Shown: in pieces, positions 31,129 to 38,958 of the stretch
Layout: each line of letters opens with the position of its first letter
Numbering within the stretch: the stretch's first letter is position 1
Assembly: GCA_003134505.1 (NCBI GenBank)
Contig: PLBK01000031.1
Location: forward strand, 1 to 38,958
From: Actinomycetota bacterium
Lineage (GTDB): Bacteria; Actinomycetota; Thermoleophilia; Gaiellales; Gaiellaceae
DNA: 38,958 nucleotides
Direction: 5' to 3'
Position numbers and translations under genes: made by a program
Notes under the pieces: model-generated
Told to the model about the DNA's origin: nothing
The model's database searches: none
Seen by the model: the letters and a program-made list of their open reading frames with translations, nothing else

Positions 31129-31202
31129 AGGACGCAGGGAGCGGTCGTATTGGCAAATACGGGCGCGACTGAGGACGCAGCCGGCGTAGGCTCGACGGAG
31201 CC
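31129..31202 (-). ncRNA. Candidate structured leader RNA of purF
   Basis: Inside the 233-base gap between purL and purF the sequence departs from the usual GC-rich composition. It has a perfect hairpin CGTATT-TGCC-AATACG (31161-31146, minus sense), flanked by two copies of CTGCGTCCT 43 bases apart (31180-31172 and 31137-31129). A further hairpin GGCTC-CGTC-GAGCC (31202-31189) precedes it. The pattern is too regular for a plain spacer. A cis-acting RNA or a dispersed repeat are both possible; no known riboswitch is recognised. Confidence 0.45.
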
Positions 31203-31216
31203 GGCCCAGGAGCGGA

Positions 31217-31237
31217 GGCGGTGGCTTTGCCAGCGCC
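31217..31237 (-). repeat. Possible degenerate third copy of the two-hairpin element
   Basis: In minus sense GGCGCTGGC-AAA-GCCACCGCC forms a 9-bp stem with one mismatch about 70 bases after the purL stop. It shares the AAA loop and the flanking CTCCG/CTCCGC blocks with hairpin 2 of the element at 22611-22715. The first hairpin of that element is absent here. Confidence 0.4.
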
Positions 31238-31304
31238 GGAGCGGGAAAGCAGCGCGCCGCGTGATCGCGGGCCAGAAGCCGGCATGTGTTGCTGGACGGG
31301 GCAC

Positions 31305-33188
31305 CTAAACGGTTCCGAGCTCCAGAACGCGCGGCCAGTCGGGCGGCTCGGCGGAGTAGGCGACGATCACACCCGGCCCCTTGCCCTCGACGACGTACAG
31401 GTCGGCCTCGATGCCCGACCAGGTAGCGGCTTCGTGGAGCGCCTTTGCGAGGCCGCCCCACGAGACGTCATGGGCGAGCGAGAACCGGTGCGCGTTCTGC
31501 CAGACGAAGCGGACGAGCTCCGCGCCCTCGCCGCGGAGCAGCGCCACGGTGTCTCCGCGCCGCCAGCGGTTCGGAATCCTCGTCACGTCCCGGATGAGCC
31601 CGACGCAGCCGACGACCGGCGTCGGCGGGATGGCGCGGCCGTTCGTGTCGTTGTAGAGCGACACGTTCCCCGACACGACCGGGATCCCGACCGCCTCGGC
31701 CGCGCGTGCGAGTCCCTCGATCGCCTGCGCAAGCTCGTACGCAATCTCGGGTTTCTCGGGGTTGCCGAAGTTGAGGCAGTCGGTCAGGCCGATGGGTTCG
31801 CCGCCGGCGCACGCGACGTTGCGCGCTGCGCCGAGCACGGCCTGCACGCCGGCGGCGAATGGATCGCTCTCGCCGGGCCGCGGCCCCTGCAGCGACACCG
31901 CGATTCCACGCAACGACGGCCGCAGACGCAACACGCCCGCGTCGAGCCCCGGGCGGCGCACCGTCCGCGAGCCGACGAGCTGGTCGTACTGCTCCGTGAT
32001 CCACGTCTTGTCCGCGCGGTTCGCTTCGCCCAACGCTGTCGCGTTGGCAGGCCATGAATCCGGCTTCGCCTGCTCGACCTCGTAGCGCGGGCATTCATCG
32101 GTCAGCAAGGAAGCGGGAATCGAGCCGACCGGCTCGCCGTCGACGAGCGCTCGCAGCTCACCGTGGTCGGTCACCTCGCCGATCGGCGTGCACTCGAGCT
32201 CCCAGCGGGCACACACCGCTTGCACCGCCTCGAGCATTTGCGGGCGAACGACCGCGACCATCCGCTCCTGCGACTCGGAGATCATGATCTCCCACGGCTC
32301 CATGCCGTCCTCGCGGAGCGGGACGCGGTCGAGCTGCACGTCCAACCCCATGCCGTCGCGGGCCATTTCCGAGAGCGACGAAGCGAGTCCCGCAGCGCCG
32401 CAGTCCTGCAGCGATTCCACAAGCCCCGACTCGACGAGCTCGACCGAGACCTCGATCAGCTTCTTGCCCGTGAAGGGATCGCCGACCTGCACCGAGGGCC
32501 GCTTGTCCGCGTCGTCCTCGCCGAGCTCTTGGCTCGCGAGCACCGACGCGCCCCCGATGCCGTCGCGGCCGGTGGTCGCGCCGTAGAGGACGACGATGTT
32601 GCCCGGACCTTGGGCCTTTGCCGACTGGAGGCGCGCTGGATCGAGGATCCCGACGCACATTGCGTTGACGAGGCAGTTGCCGGCGTACGCCTCGTGGAAG
32701 ACCGTCGTTCCGCCGACGTTCGCGACGCCGACCGAGTTCCCGTAGCCGCCGATCCCGGCGACGGCACGCTCGAACTGATGGTCGGGCGCGCCAAACCAGA
32801 GCCCGTCGAGCAGCGCGATCGGTCGTGCGCCCATGGCGATGATGTCGCGCAGGATGCCGCCGATCCCGGTTGCCGCGCCCTGGAACGGCTCGACAGCCGA
32901 GGGGTGGTTGTGCGACTCGACCTTGAACGTCACGGCGACGCCTTCGCCGAGGTCGAGGACGCCGGCGTTCTCGCCCGGCCCTTGCAGCACGCGTTCGCCT
33001 CCAGAGGGCAGCCGCTTCAGGAGCGGCGCCGAGTGCTTGTACCCGCAGTGCTCGGACCACAAGAGCGAGAAGACCGCGAGCTCGAAGTGGTTCGGCTCCC
33101 GCTCGAGCAGCTTCCGGATGCGCTCGAACTCCCCGTCGGTGAGACCGAGGGCTGCATGGAGAGGCCGCTGCTGGGCGAGCGTCGTCAG
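31305..33188 (-). CDS. purL: Phosphoribosylformylglycinamidine synthase subunit II
   Basis: FGAM synthetase large component: SLLWSEHCGYKHSAPLLKRL, VTFKVESHNHPSAVEPFQGA, GVANVGGTTVF, QDCGAAGLASSLSEMA, EIMISESQERMVAVV, CLNFGNPEKPEIAYE and VSGNVSLYNDTNG. Small-type PurL needs PurS and PurQ, which are not in the window. The C-terminal quarter is compact: HDVSWGGLAKAL is followed by only about 55 residues, giving 627 in all against some 740 in B. subtilis. The start is uncertain. GTG 33242 would abut the divergent permease gene. A CTG at 33188, 8 bases after TAGACT, gives LTTLAQQRPLHAALG and fits the family better. Confidence 0.95.
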   Translation of the reverse strand: MTTLAQQRPLHAALGLTDGEFERIRKLLEREPNHFELAVFSLLWSEHCGYKHSAPLLKRLPSGGERVLQGPGENAGVLDLGEGVAVTFKVESHNHPSAVEPFQGAATGIGGILRDIIAMGARPIALLDGLWFGAPDHQFERAVAGIGGYGNSVGVANVGGTTVFHEAYAGNCLVNAMCVGILDPARLQSAKAQGPGNIVVLYGATTGRDGIGGASVLASQELGEDDADKRPSVQVGDPFTGKKLIEVSVELVESGLVESLQDCGAAGLASSLSEMARDGMGLDVQLDRVPLREDGMEPWEIMISESQERMVAVVRPQMLEAVQAVCARWELECTPIGEVTDHGELRALVDGEPVGSIPASLLTDECPRYEVEQAKPDSWPANATALGEANRADKTWITEQYDQLVGSRTVRRPGLDAGVLRLRPSLRGIAVSLQGPRPGESDPFAAGVQAVLGAARNVACAGGEPIGLTDCLNFGNPEKPEIAYELAQAIEGLARAAEAVGIPVVSGNVSLYNDTNGRAIPPTPVVGCVGLIRDVTRIPNRWRRGDTVALLRGEGAELVRFVWQNAHRFSLAHDVSWGGLAKALHEAATWSGIEADLYVVEGKGPGVIVAYSAEPPDWPRVLELGTV

Positions 33189-33242
33189 TTCGTACGAGTC
33201 TAGATGGGGAACCCGACGGGCCGCCGATACGTTTGTCCGCAC

Positions 33243-34139
33243 ATGAGCCGGCGCCAGCTGCTGATGCTGCTCGTCCTCTCGACGATCTGGGGATCGTCGT
33301 TCATGTTCATCAAGGTGGGCGTGCGGCAGCTCGAGCCGTCCACCCTCGTCGCCGGCCGGCTCGTGCTCGCGGCGCTGACGCTCGTGGTCATCGTCGCGGC
33401 GCGCACGCCGGTACGGGTCGCGCTGGCCGCGGTGCGGGCACGGATCGGCTCCTTCCTCGTCGTCGCGCTGCTCAACTCGGTGGTTCCGTTCTGGTTGCTC
33501 GCCTGGGGCGAGACGAGGATCGACTCCGGCCTGGCTGCCCTCCTGCAGGCGTGCGCGCCGCTCTTCACCGCGCTGCTCGCGGCGGGCTTCGTCCGCTCGG
33601 AGCGGGTCACGGGCGTGCGGCTGCTCGGCGTCCTGGTCGGCTTCGGCGGTGTCGCACTGCTCGTCGGGGCGGTGCCGAGAGGGAGCGTGCTCGGCGCGCT
33701 CGCGGTCGTGCTGACCGGCTTCTGCTACGCGGCGTCCTCGCTTGCCGCCGGTCTCCGCCTGCGTGACGTCCCGCCCGCGACGATCGCCTTCGGGACCACC
33801 ACCGTCGCCGCGCTGCTGACGCTCCCGTTCGGGATCGCGCAGCTGCCCGCGAGCGTGCCGGGCTGGAAGGTGATCGGGTCGGTCGTGGCTCTCGGGGTGC
33901 TCGGTCTCGGCGTCGCCTACGTCCTCTACTTCGGCCTGATCACTGGAGCAGGGGCGTCGCGCGCCATCCTCGTCACGTACCTCGTGCCGCCCATGGCGCT
34001 CTTCTACGGCGTGACGGTGCTCGACGAGTCACTCAAGCTGACCGACATCGCCGGCCTGGCCCTGATCCTGGCCGGCGTCTCGCTCGGCACCGGCGCGATC
34101 CGCAACGTCAGGCGTCGCGCGGCGGCGGTGCGCGCGTGA
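33243..34139 (+). CDS. EamA/DMT-superfamily permease (1)
   Basis: The 298-residue protein has ten predicted helices as two EamA repeats: LSTIWGSSFMFIKVGV at the start, LLAWGETRIDSGLAALLQA, and ILVTYLVPPMALFYGVTVLDESL in the second half. Such permeases export amino acids or other metabolites, or take up nucleotide sugars; the substrate is not predictable. ATG 33243 starts just before helix 1; ATG 33204 is in frame but adds a non-conserved stretch. It opens a three-gene operon. Confidence 0.88.
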   Translation: MSRRQLLMLLVLSTIWGSSFMFIKVGVRQLEPSTLVAGRLVLAALTLVVIVAARTPVRVALAAVRARIGSFLVVALLNSVVPFWLLAWGETRIDSGLAALLQACAPLFTALLAAGFVRSERVTGVRLLGVLVGFGGVALLVGAVPRGSVLGALAVVLTGFCYAASSLAAGLRLRDVPPATIAFGTTTVAALLTLPFGIAQLPASVPGWKVIGSVVALGVLGLGVAYVLYFGLITGAGASRAILVTYLVPPMALFYGVTVLDESLKLTDIAGLALILAGVSLGTGAIRNVRRRAAAVRA

Positions 34140-35044
34140 GCCAGCGGTACTTGCCTTCGGTGTTCCTGCTCGCGGCCGTCTGGGGCGCCTCGTACCTGTT
34201 CATCAAGGTCGGCGTGCGGGACCTCCAGCCGCCGACGCTCATGGCCGCCCGGCTCGTGATCGCCTTCGTGCCGCTGTTCGCGTACCTCTCGCTGACGAGA
34301 GGTGGCGCCCGTCGCGCCGCCCGCGAGCTCGCGGGCGTCTGGCGCGAGGGCCTCGCGCTCGGCCTCGCGAACGCGGCCGTGCCGTTCACGCTGATCGCCT
34401 GGGGCGAGAAGCACATCGACTCGGGAGTGGCCGGGGTCGCCCAGGCGAGCGTGCCGGTCTTCACCGCCCTGCTCGCGTTCCGGTTCAAGCCGAGCGAGCG
34501 GGTTACCGGCGCGCGGCTGGTCGGGATCGCGTTCGGCCTCGTCGGGGTCGGCGTGCTGACCGGCATCGACCCCGGGAAGGGCTGGTGGGCGGTCGGCGGC
34601 ACCCTCCTCGTCGTGCTCTCGTCGCTTGCCTACGCGGCCGGCGGGCTCTACGGCCAGACGCGGACGACGACCGTCCCCGGGCCTGTCCTCGCGACCGCGA
34701 CGACGCTCTACGGTGCGCTTCTGCTCCTGCCCTGGGGGCTGGTCGATCTGCCCACGCACCCCCCGAGCTGGAAGCCGGTCGCGTCGCTCCTCGCCCTCGC
34801 GCTCGCCGGCACCGCGCTCGCCCAGCTTTTGCTCTTCCACGTCCTCCGCCTGCACGGCGCGGCCAAGCTCGCGCTGGTCACCTACCTGATGCCGCCGTTC
34901 GCGGTGTTCTACGGCGCCACGATCCTCGGCGAGCCCTTGCGCTGGTCCGCGCTCGGCGGGCTGGTGCTGATCCTGCTCGGCGTGGCGCTCGGCTCCGGCG
35001 TCGTGGGGTTGAGGCGGCGTGCCCTGCTGAGGACGGCGCCATGA
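34136..35044 (+). CDS. EamA/DMT-superfamily permease (2)
   Basis: A paralogue of the preceding gene (302 residues, ten helices) with LAAVWGASYLFIKVGV, LIAWGEKHIDSGVAGVAQA and LVTYLMPPFAVFYGATILGEPL. The GTG overlaps the first permease's stop (GTGA). Tandem duplication followed by divergence is clear from the colinear motifs. The two could form a heterodimer or serve different substrates. Confidence 0.88.
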   Translation: MSQRYLPSVFLLAAVWGASYLFIKVGVRDLQPPTLMAARLVIAFVPLFAYLSLTRGGARRAARELAGVWREGLALGLANAAVPFTLIAWGEKHIDSGVAGVAQASVPVFTALLAFRFKPSERVTGARLVGIAFGLVGVGVLTGIDPGKGWWAVGGTLLVVLSSLAYAAGGLYGQTRTTTVPGPVLATATTLYGALLLLPWGLVDLPTHPPSWKPVASLLALALAGTALAQLLLFHVLRLHGAAKLALVTYLMPPFAVFYGATILGEPLRWSALGGLVLILLGVALGSGVVGLRRRALLRTAP

Positions 35045-35571
35045 TCGAGGCGGAGGGAGTGAGGCTTCGGCGGGCGGAGTGGGAGGACGTGGACTTCCTC
35101 GTCGAGCTGCTGACCCATCAGGAGGTCGAGCCGTTCCTCGCCGCCGCCGGCGCTCGGGATCGCGGCGACCTGCTCGACGAGATCGACCGCTCGCTCGCCG
35201 AGCCGGAGGCGTTCGGCCGCTTCGTGATCGAGGTCGACGAGGGCGGAGAATGGCAACAGGCCGGCGCGGTCGGGTTCGAGCTGCGGAACCGCCGCAGCCG
35301 GATCGCGTTCCTGCAACGGCTCGCCGTCCACCCGGACTTCCGTGGGCGACGGGTCGGCGACCGGGCGGCGCGGCTCATGCAGCGCCACCTCATCTTCGAC
35401 CTCGACTACCACCGCCTCGAGCTCGAGGTCTACGGGTTCAACGAGCGGGCGATCGCGCACGCCGAGCGCTCGGGCTTCGTCCGGGAAGGCGTCAAGCGCC
35501 GCGCCTATCTCCGGAGCGGCGAGTGGGTCGACGGCGTCCTCTTCGGCCTGACCCGCGAGGACCTCGAGTAA
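35041..35571 (+). CDS. GNAT-family N-acetyltransferase
   Basis: The 176-residue protein has the GNAT fold of the RimJ/RimL-like group: VRLRRAEWEDVDFLVELL, then strand 4 and the acetyl-CoA loop IAFLQRLAVHPDFRGRRVGDRA, and LELEVYGFNERAIAHAERSGFVREG. It would acetylate a small molecule or a protein N terminus. ATG overlaps the stop of permease 2 (ATGA). Genes for export permeases plus an acetyltransferase suggest detoxification or metabolite export, by inference. The stop codon begins copy 2 of the dispersed element. Confidence 0.9.
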   Translation: MIEAEGVRLRRAEWEDVDFLVELLTHQEVEPFLAAAGARDRGDLLDEIDRSLAEPEAFGRFVIEVDEGGEWQQAGAVGFELRNRRSRIAFLQRLAVHPDFRGRRVGDRAARLMQRHLIFDLDYHRLELEVYGFNERAIAHAERSGFVREGVKRRAYLRSGEWVDGVLFGLTREDLE

Positions 35572-35670
35572 CACGGGGGAAACGGCCGGTTTCCCCCGTG
35601 GGCCCCCTTCCCATCGTTGGCGCGTTCCCGGCGGCGTGAGCTACGCCCGGGCAAAGCCCGGACTTCGCGG
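35566..35670 (+). repeat. Two-hairpin dispersed element, copy 2
   Basis: It starts at GAG-TAA, the end of the GNAT gene, followed by CACGGGGGAAAC-GGCCG-GTTTCCCCCGTG (35572-35600), the CCCCCTTCCC block, a 46-nt spacer and hairpin CCGGGC-AAA-GCCCGG (35647-35661), ending TTCGCGG. It aligns gap-free over 105 nt with 22715-22611. Two base pairs of the second hairpin differ on both sides (G-C to C-G, T-A to G-C), so pairing is kept. The rest of the gap to ppx (35671-35862) has only a short repeated CACTTCGT and no gene I can support. Confidence 0.8.
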
Positions 35671-35862
35671 ACGATGTGTCCGCCTCCAGCAGGTACACGT
35701 CGATTGATTCAGGACTTGCGTCAGCCGTCTCGCCAGGCCGTTCATCCGCGCAGAGTCTTCCCCAGCCTCGCGCGGAAACCACCCGGCTTGCAGGCGAAGT
35801 CGCCACTTCGTCACCACTTCGTGGCCACCCGTCGGCCGACGTGGCTGAAAGGATCGATGGCG

Positions 35863-36750
35863 ATGAACGTCGGGGTCATCGACGTCGGGTCGAACACGAT
35901 TCGCTTGCTCCTCGCCTCGGTGCGAGGGGCGGAGTTGCGCGTGGTCGAGGAGCGCACCGCATGGGTCCAGCTCGGCTCCGACATCGCGGGGCAGGGCGCC
36001 ATCTCAGAGCCGCGGCTCGAGGCGGCCTCGAAGGCGGTCGCGGAGTTCGCGTCCGAGGCGCGGCGGAGAGGCTGCATGAGGATCGAGACACTCGTCGCCT
36101 CCCCCGGCCGCCAGGCCGAGAACGGCAGCGAGCTCCGGCGGCGCCTCGAGGCGGCGTCGCAGACCACCGTCCGCGTGCTGCGCCGGGACGAGGAGGCGCG
36201 CCTCGCGTACGAGGGAGCGGTCGCGTCGATGCGGATCAGCGCCAAGACCGTCGCCGTCTGCGACGTCGGCGGCGGCTCGACGCAGCTCGCGATCGGGATT
36301 CCCGGCGGCGGGCCGACCTGGCTCCGCTCGATCGACATCGGCTCGCTGCGGCTGACCGCGCAGGCCTTCGGCACCGACCCGCCCGGGAAGAAGGCCGTCG
36401 CCGCTGCACGGCGCCTCGTGTCCGAGCAGTTCGACGGGCTCGCCTTCCCGCTGCCCAAGCAGGCGCTCGTCGTCGGTGGCAGCGCCCGCGGCCTGCGCCG
36501 CCTGCTCGGCACACGCACGCTCGGACGTGACGAGCTGCAGGTCGCGGTACGTCAGCTGCGCAAGCGCCCGTCGTCCGAGATCGCGGCCGAACACGGGATC
36601 GACCAGGAGCGCGCCCGGACCCTGCTGGGCGGCGCGCTCATCCTCGCCGAGCTCGAGCTACGCCTCGCCGTGCCGCTCGTCGTGGGCCGCGGCGGCGTCC
36701 GCGAGGGCGCTGCGCTGGCACTCGCCGCCGAGCAGCAGTCAGCGGCCTAG
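35863..36750 (+). CDS. ppx: Ppx/GppA-type exopolyphosphatase
   Basis: The 295-residue protein belongs to the ASKHA-fold Ppx/GppA family: phosphate-1 loop GVIDVGSNTIRLLLA, the RRDEEARLAYEGA segment, phosphate-2 loop CDVGGGSTQLAIG, and adenosine-type motif ALVVGGSARGLRRLLG. It is a short form without the HD-like C-terminal domain of E. coli Ppx. It should release phosphate from polyphosphate or act on pppGpp. ATG 35863 is 9 bases after AAAGGA; ATG 35857 is only 3 bases away and less likely. ppk lies 340 bases downstream. Confidence 0.92.
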   Translation: MNVGVIDVGSNTIRLLLASVRGAELRVVEERTAWVQLGSDIAGQGAISEPRLEAASKAVAEFASEARRRGCMRIETLVASPGRQAENGSELRRRLEAASQTTVRVLRRDEEARLAYEGAVASMRISAKTVAVCDVGGGSTQLAIGIPGGGPTWLRSIDIGSLRLTAQAFGTDPPGKKAVAAARRLVSEQFDGLAFPLPKQALVVGGSARGLRRLLGTRTLGRDELQVAVRQLRKRPSSEIAAEHGIDQERARTLLGGALILAELELRLAVPLVVGRGGVREGAALALAAEQQSAA

Positions 36751-36754
36751 ATCT

Positions 36755-36952
36755 CTACGCGGCCACGGGCCTGCGGCGCAGGCGCTCGACGAGCAGGTGC
36801 TGGTAGCGGTCCCAGCGCAGGTGGCCGGGCGCGTACGCGGCGATCGTCAGCTCGGCCTCGAGGTCGTCGTCCGAGAGCGTCTCGAGCTCTTCGCGGTCCA
36901 GGGGACGAGGGCTGGGCGGCTCGACGTGAGGGTGGTCGGCCCGGCCGGTCAC
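36755..36952 (-). CDS. Small hypothetical protein between ppx and ppk
   Basis: The 65-residue frame ends DREELETLSDDDLEAELTIAAYAPGHLRWDRYQHLLVERLRRR, which reads like a folded helical protein and not an antisense shadow. GTG 36952 has an AGGAGGG about 10 bases upstream; a TTG at 37069 would add a low-complexity stretch. It runs opposite to ppx and ppk and starts divergently from ppk. No family is recognised. Confidence 0.55.
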   Translation of the reverse strand: MTGRADHPHVEPPSPRPLDREELETLSDDDLEAELTIAAYAPGHLRWDRYQHLLVERLRRRPVAA

Positions 36953-37087
36953 GGACCGCGAACCCTCCTGCACCGCCTGCTCGCCATGGGATACGAACTG
37001 GTGACGTTTCGGCGTCGATCTGGTGACGCGCGTTCTTCCCTCGTCCGAGGATGCGCCCGGCTGAGACAATCACAGATCTGAAGCCGA

Positions 37088-38958
37088 GTGGCGAGGACGG
37101 AAACCCATCACGAGATCGAGGAGCCGGCCCGGACCGAGCCTGTCTACCTGAACCGCGAGCTCTCGCGGCTCGACTTCTACGAGCGTGTGCTCGCGCTCGC
37201 CGCCGACGACGCCCAGCCGTTGCTCGAGCGCGTCAACTTCCTCGCCTTCTTCGGCCGCTTCCTCGACGAGTTCTTCCAGATCCGCGTCTCCGGGCTCAGG
37301 GAGCAGGCGGCGGCCGGGCTGGCCACGACCTCGCCGGACGGGCTCAGCCCTCGTGAGCAGCTCGACGCCATCCGCGCGCGCGTCCAGGAGCTGTCGATCC
37401 GTGCCTCCCGCATCTTCGCCTCCGATCTGCGCGAGAAGCTCGGCTCCTCGGGTGTGCGGATCGTCGACTGGGACGAGCTCAAGTCGGCGCAACACGCCGA
37501 GCTGGCCGAGATGTTCGAGAACCGGATCTTCCCGGTGCTGACGCCGCTCGCCGTCGATCCGGCGCATCCGTTCCCGTACATCTCCAACCTCTCGCTCAAC
37601 CTGGCCGTGATCGCGCGCGATCCGCTGACCCGCGAGCCCCGCTTCGCTCGCGTCAAGGTGCCGCCGCTCCTGCCGCGCTTTCTCAAGGTCTCGGGCGGCC
37701 GGCGCTTCGTGCCCATCGAGCAGGTGATTGCGGCGCACCTCGATCTGCTCTTCCCGGGCATGAAGATCGAGTCGTTCCACGTCTTCCGGGTCACCCGCGA
37801 CGCCGACATCGAGATCGAGGTCGACGAGGCCGAGGACCTGCTCTCGGCGCTCCGCACCGAACTGCTGCGCCGCCGCCGCTCGCCGGAGGCGGTGCGGCTC
37901 GAGATCAACCCGACGATGCCGAAGGAGATGCGCTCGCTGCTGCAGCGCGAGCTCGACCTGAAGAGCTCCGACGTCTACGTCGCGGACGGCCTGCTCGACC
38001 TCGGCGACCTGCAGGCCCTGACGGAGCTGCGGCGGCCGTCGTTGAAGGCGAAGCCGTGGATCGGCGTCACCCAGCCGCGCCTCGCCGCGACGAAAGGTAC
38101 GTCGCCCGACATCTTCGAGGTGCTCCGGACGGGCGACGTGCTCGTCCAGCACCCGTACGACTCGTTCTCGACCTCGGTCGAGGAGTTCGTGCGCCAGGCC
38201 GCGGACGACCGCGACGTGCTCGCGATCAAGCAGACGCTCTACCGGACGTCCGACGAGGAGAGCCCGATCGTGCAGTCGCTCGTGCAGGCCGCCGAGTCCG
38301 GCAAGCAGGTGGTCGCGCTGGTCGAGCTGCAGGCGCGCGGCGACGAGGAGGCGAACATCGGGTGGGCGCGGCGGCTGGAGCAGGCCGGCGTGCACGTCGT
38401 CTACGGCGTCGTCGGACTGAAGACCCACGCCAAGACCGTCCTCGTCGTCCGCGCCGAAACAGGGCTGATCCGCCGCTACTGCCATGTCGGGACGGGCAAC
38501 TACAACCCGGTCACGGCGCGGGGCTACGAGGACGTCGGGCTCCTCTCGGCCGACCCCGAGCTGACCGCCGACATCGCCGACCTGTTCAACTACCTCACCG
38601 GCTACTCGCACCAGCGGAGCTATCGCAAGGTGCTGGTCGCGCCGAGCACCCTGCGCAAGCGCCTCCTCGACCTGATCCGCGAGGAGGCCGAGGCCGGGCC
38701 TGCCGGACGGATCGTCTTCAAGGTCAACAACCTGATCGACCCCGGCATCATCGAGGGGCTGTACGAGGCCTCGCGGGCCGGCGTGCCGATCGACCTCGTG
38801 GTGCGCTCGATGTGCTGCTTGCAGCCGGGCGTCAAGGGGCTGTCCGAGACCGTGCGGGTGCGCTCGATCGTCGGCCGCTACCTCGAGCACTCGCGCATCT
38901 TCCGGTTCGGCGGCGACGAGCGCGGCCCGCGCTACTACATCGGCTCGGCCGACCTGAT
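37088..38958 (+). CDS. ppk: Polyphosphate kinase, 3' end beyond the window
   Basis: From GTG 37088 the frame stays open to the right edge (623 codons). N-terminal domain: VYLNRELSRLDFYERVL and FLDEFFQIRVSGLREQ; then FPVLTPLAVDPAHPFP; VQHPYDSF; AIKQTLYRTSDE; the autophosphorylated His447 in GLKTHAKTVLV, matching E. coli His435; CHVGTGNYNP; and His601 in YLEHSRIF, matching His592. PPK1 builds polyphosphate reversibly from ATP at the membrane or in granules. Some 70-100 C-terminal residues are missing from the window. No ribosome site is evident. Confidence 0.96.
   Translation, partial: MARTETHHEIEEPARTEPVYLNRELSRLDFYERVLALAADDAQPLLERVNFLAFFGRFLDEFFQIRVSGLREQAAAGLATTSPDGLSPREQLDAIRARVQELSIRASRIFASDLREKLGSSGVRIVDWDELKSAQHAELAEMFENRIFPVLTPLAVDPAHPFPYISNLSLNLAVIARDPLTREPRFARVKVPPLLPRFLKVSGGRRFVPIEQVIAAHLDLLFPGMKIESFHVFRVTRDADIEIEVDEAEDLLSALRTELLRRRRSPEAVRLEINPTMPKEMRSLLQRELDLKSSDVYVADGLLDLGDLQALTELRRPSLKAKPWIGVTQPRLAATKGTSPDIFEVLRTGDVLVQHPYDSFSTSVEEFVRQAADDRDVLAIKQTLYRTSDEESPIVQSLVQAAESGKQVVALVELQARGDEEANIGWARRLEQAGVHVVYGVVGLKTHAKTVLVVRAETGLIRRYCHVGTGNYNPVTARGYEDVGLLSADPELTADIADLFNYLTGYSHQRSYRKVLVAPSTLRKRLLDLIREEAEAGPAGRIVFKVNNLIDPGIIEGLYEASRAGVPIDLVVRSMCCLQPGVKGLSETVRVRSIVGRYLEHSRIFRFGGDERGPRYYIGSADL

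Noticed and set aside
29048-31285. A 745-codon minus-strand frame that would join purF-overlapping sequence to the methyltransferase.
   Set aside because: Its first 535 codons are an Arg/Ala-rich antisense-like reading of purF in another frame; only the last 209 residues (from GTG 29677) look like a protein.
37070-38890. A 606-codon minus-strand frame opposite the right-hand end.
   Set aside because: It is an Arg/Asp/Leu-rich shadow of ppk, whose plus-strand frame carries all catalytic motifs.

Overview
The window is high-GC bacterial DNA, dense with genes. It carries ANTAR and STAS signalling proteins, paired winged-helix DNA glycosylases, many GTG starts, and start codons sitting 6-7 bases after a TANNNT box. 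Together these suggest an actinomycete (Actinomycetota), most likely class Thermoleophilia (Gaiellales/Solirubrobacterales type). That placement is inference from gene content and style, not from a marker-gene comparison.

Layout. 1-5.2 kb: the 3' part of a secreted PKD-domain protein, a STAS/ANTAR signalling pair (minus), small membrane and secreted proteins (a hydrophobic peptide, a CHRD protein, a PRC-barrel remnant), tRNA-Glu, and a lone eCIS-core (DUF4157) protein. 5.2-10.7 kb: a three-domain glycosyltransferase, a GH5-like secreted protein lacking its acid/base Glu, tRNA-Val, a second CHRD protein and a CDF metal exporter. 10.8-17.5 kb: a sulfur block with an Rrf2 regulator, the sulfate ABC transporter cysA-cysW-cysT-sbp (minus), bolA-grxD, a metallo-beta-lactamase-fold hydrolase and a cystathionine gamma-synthase/lyase. 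17.6-22.6 kb: two overlapping acidic/basic microproteins, a marR operon with two YcaQ-type DNA glycosylases, a divergent ArsB-like transporter and a GST. 22.7-33.2 kb: cystathionine beta-synthase, an MshEN-domain protein with a Glu-Pro repeat, and purine synthesis (purH, purN, purM, purF, purL; all minus), interrupted by a caa3-type ctaG and a methyltransferase gene. 33.2-39 kb: two EamA permeases and a GNAT in one operon, then ppx, a small conserved-looking protein, and ppk, which runs off the right edge.

How the genes work together. Sulfate uptake, BolA/monothiol glutaredoxin, cystathionine beta-synthase and a cystathionine gamma enzyme together imply cysteine/methionine and Fe-S supply. 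The pur genes supply IMP. ppx and ppk handle polyphosphate turnover.

The most unusual signals are these. (1) A 105-nt two-hairpin element lies immediately downstream of two unrelated genes in gene-sense orientation; it starts at a shared GAG-TAA, and one stem shows compensatory base changes. (2) There is a structured-looking leader in front of purF. (3) One stretch encodes both an acidic tail and a basic head of two overlapping microproteins. (4) cysT appears to start at CTG. (5) A lone eCIS-core protein lies beside a tRNA gene. No CRISPR array, insertion sequence, rRNA or replication origin was seen.
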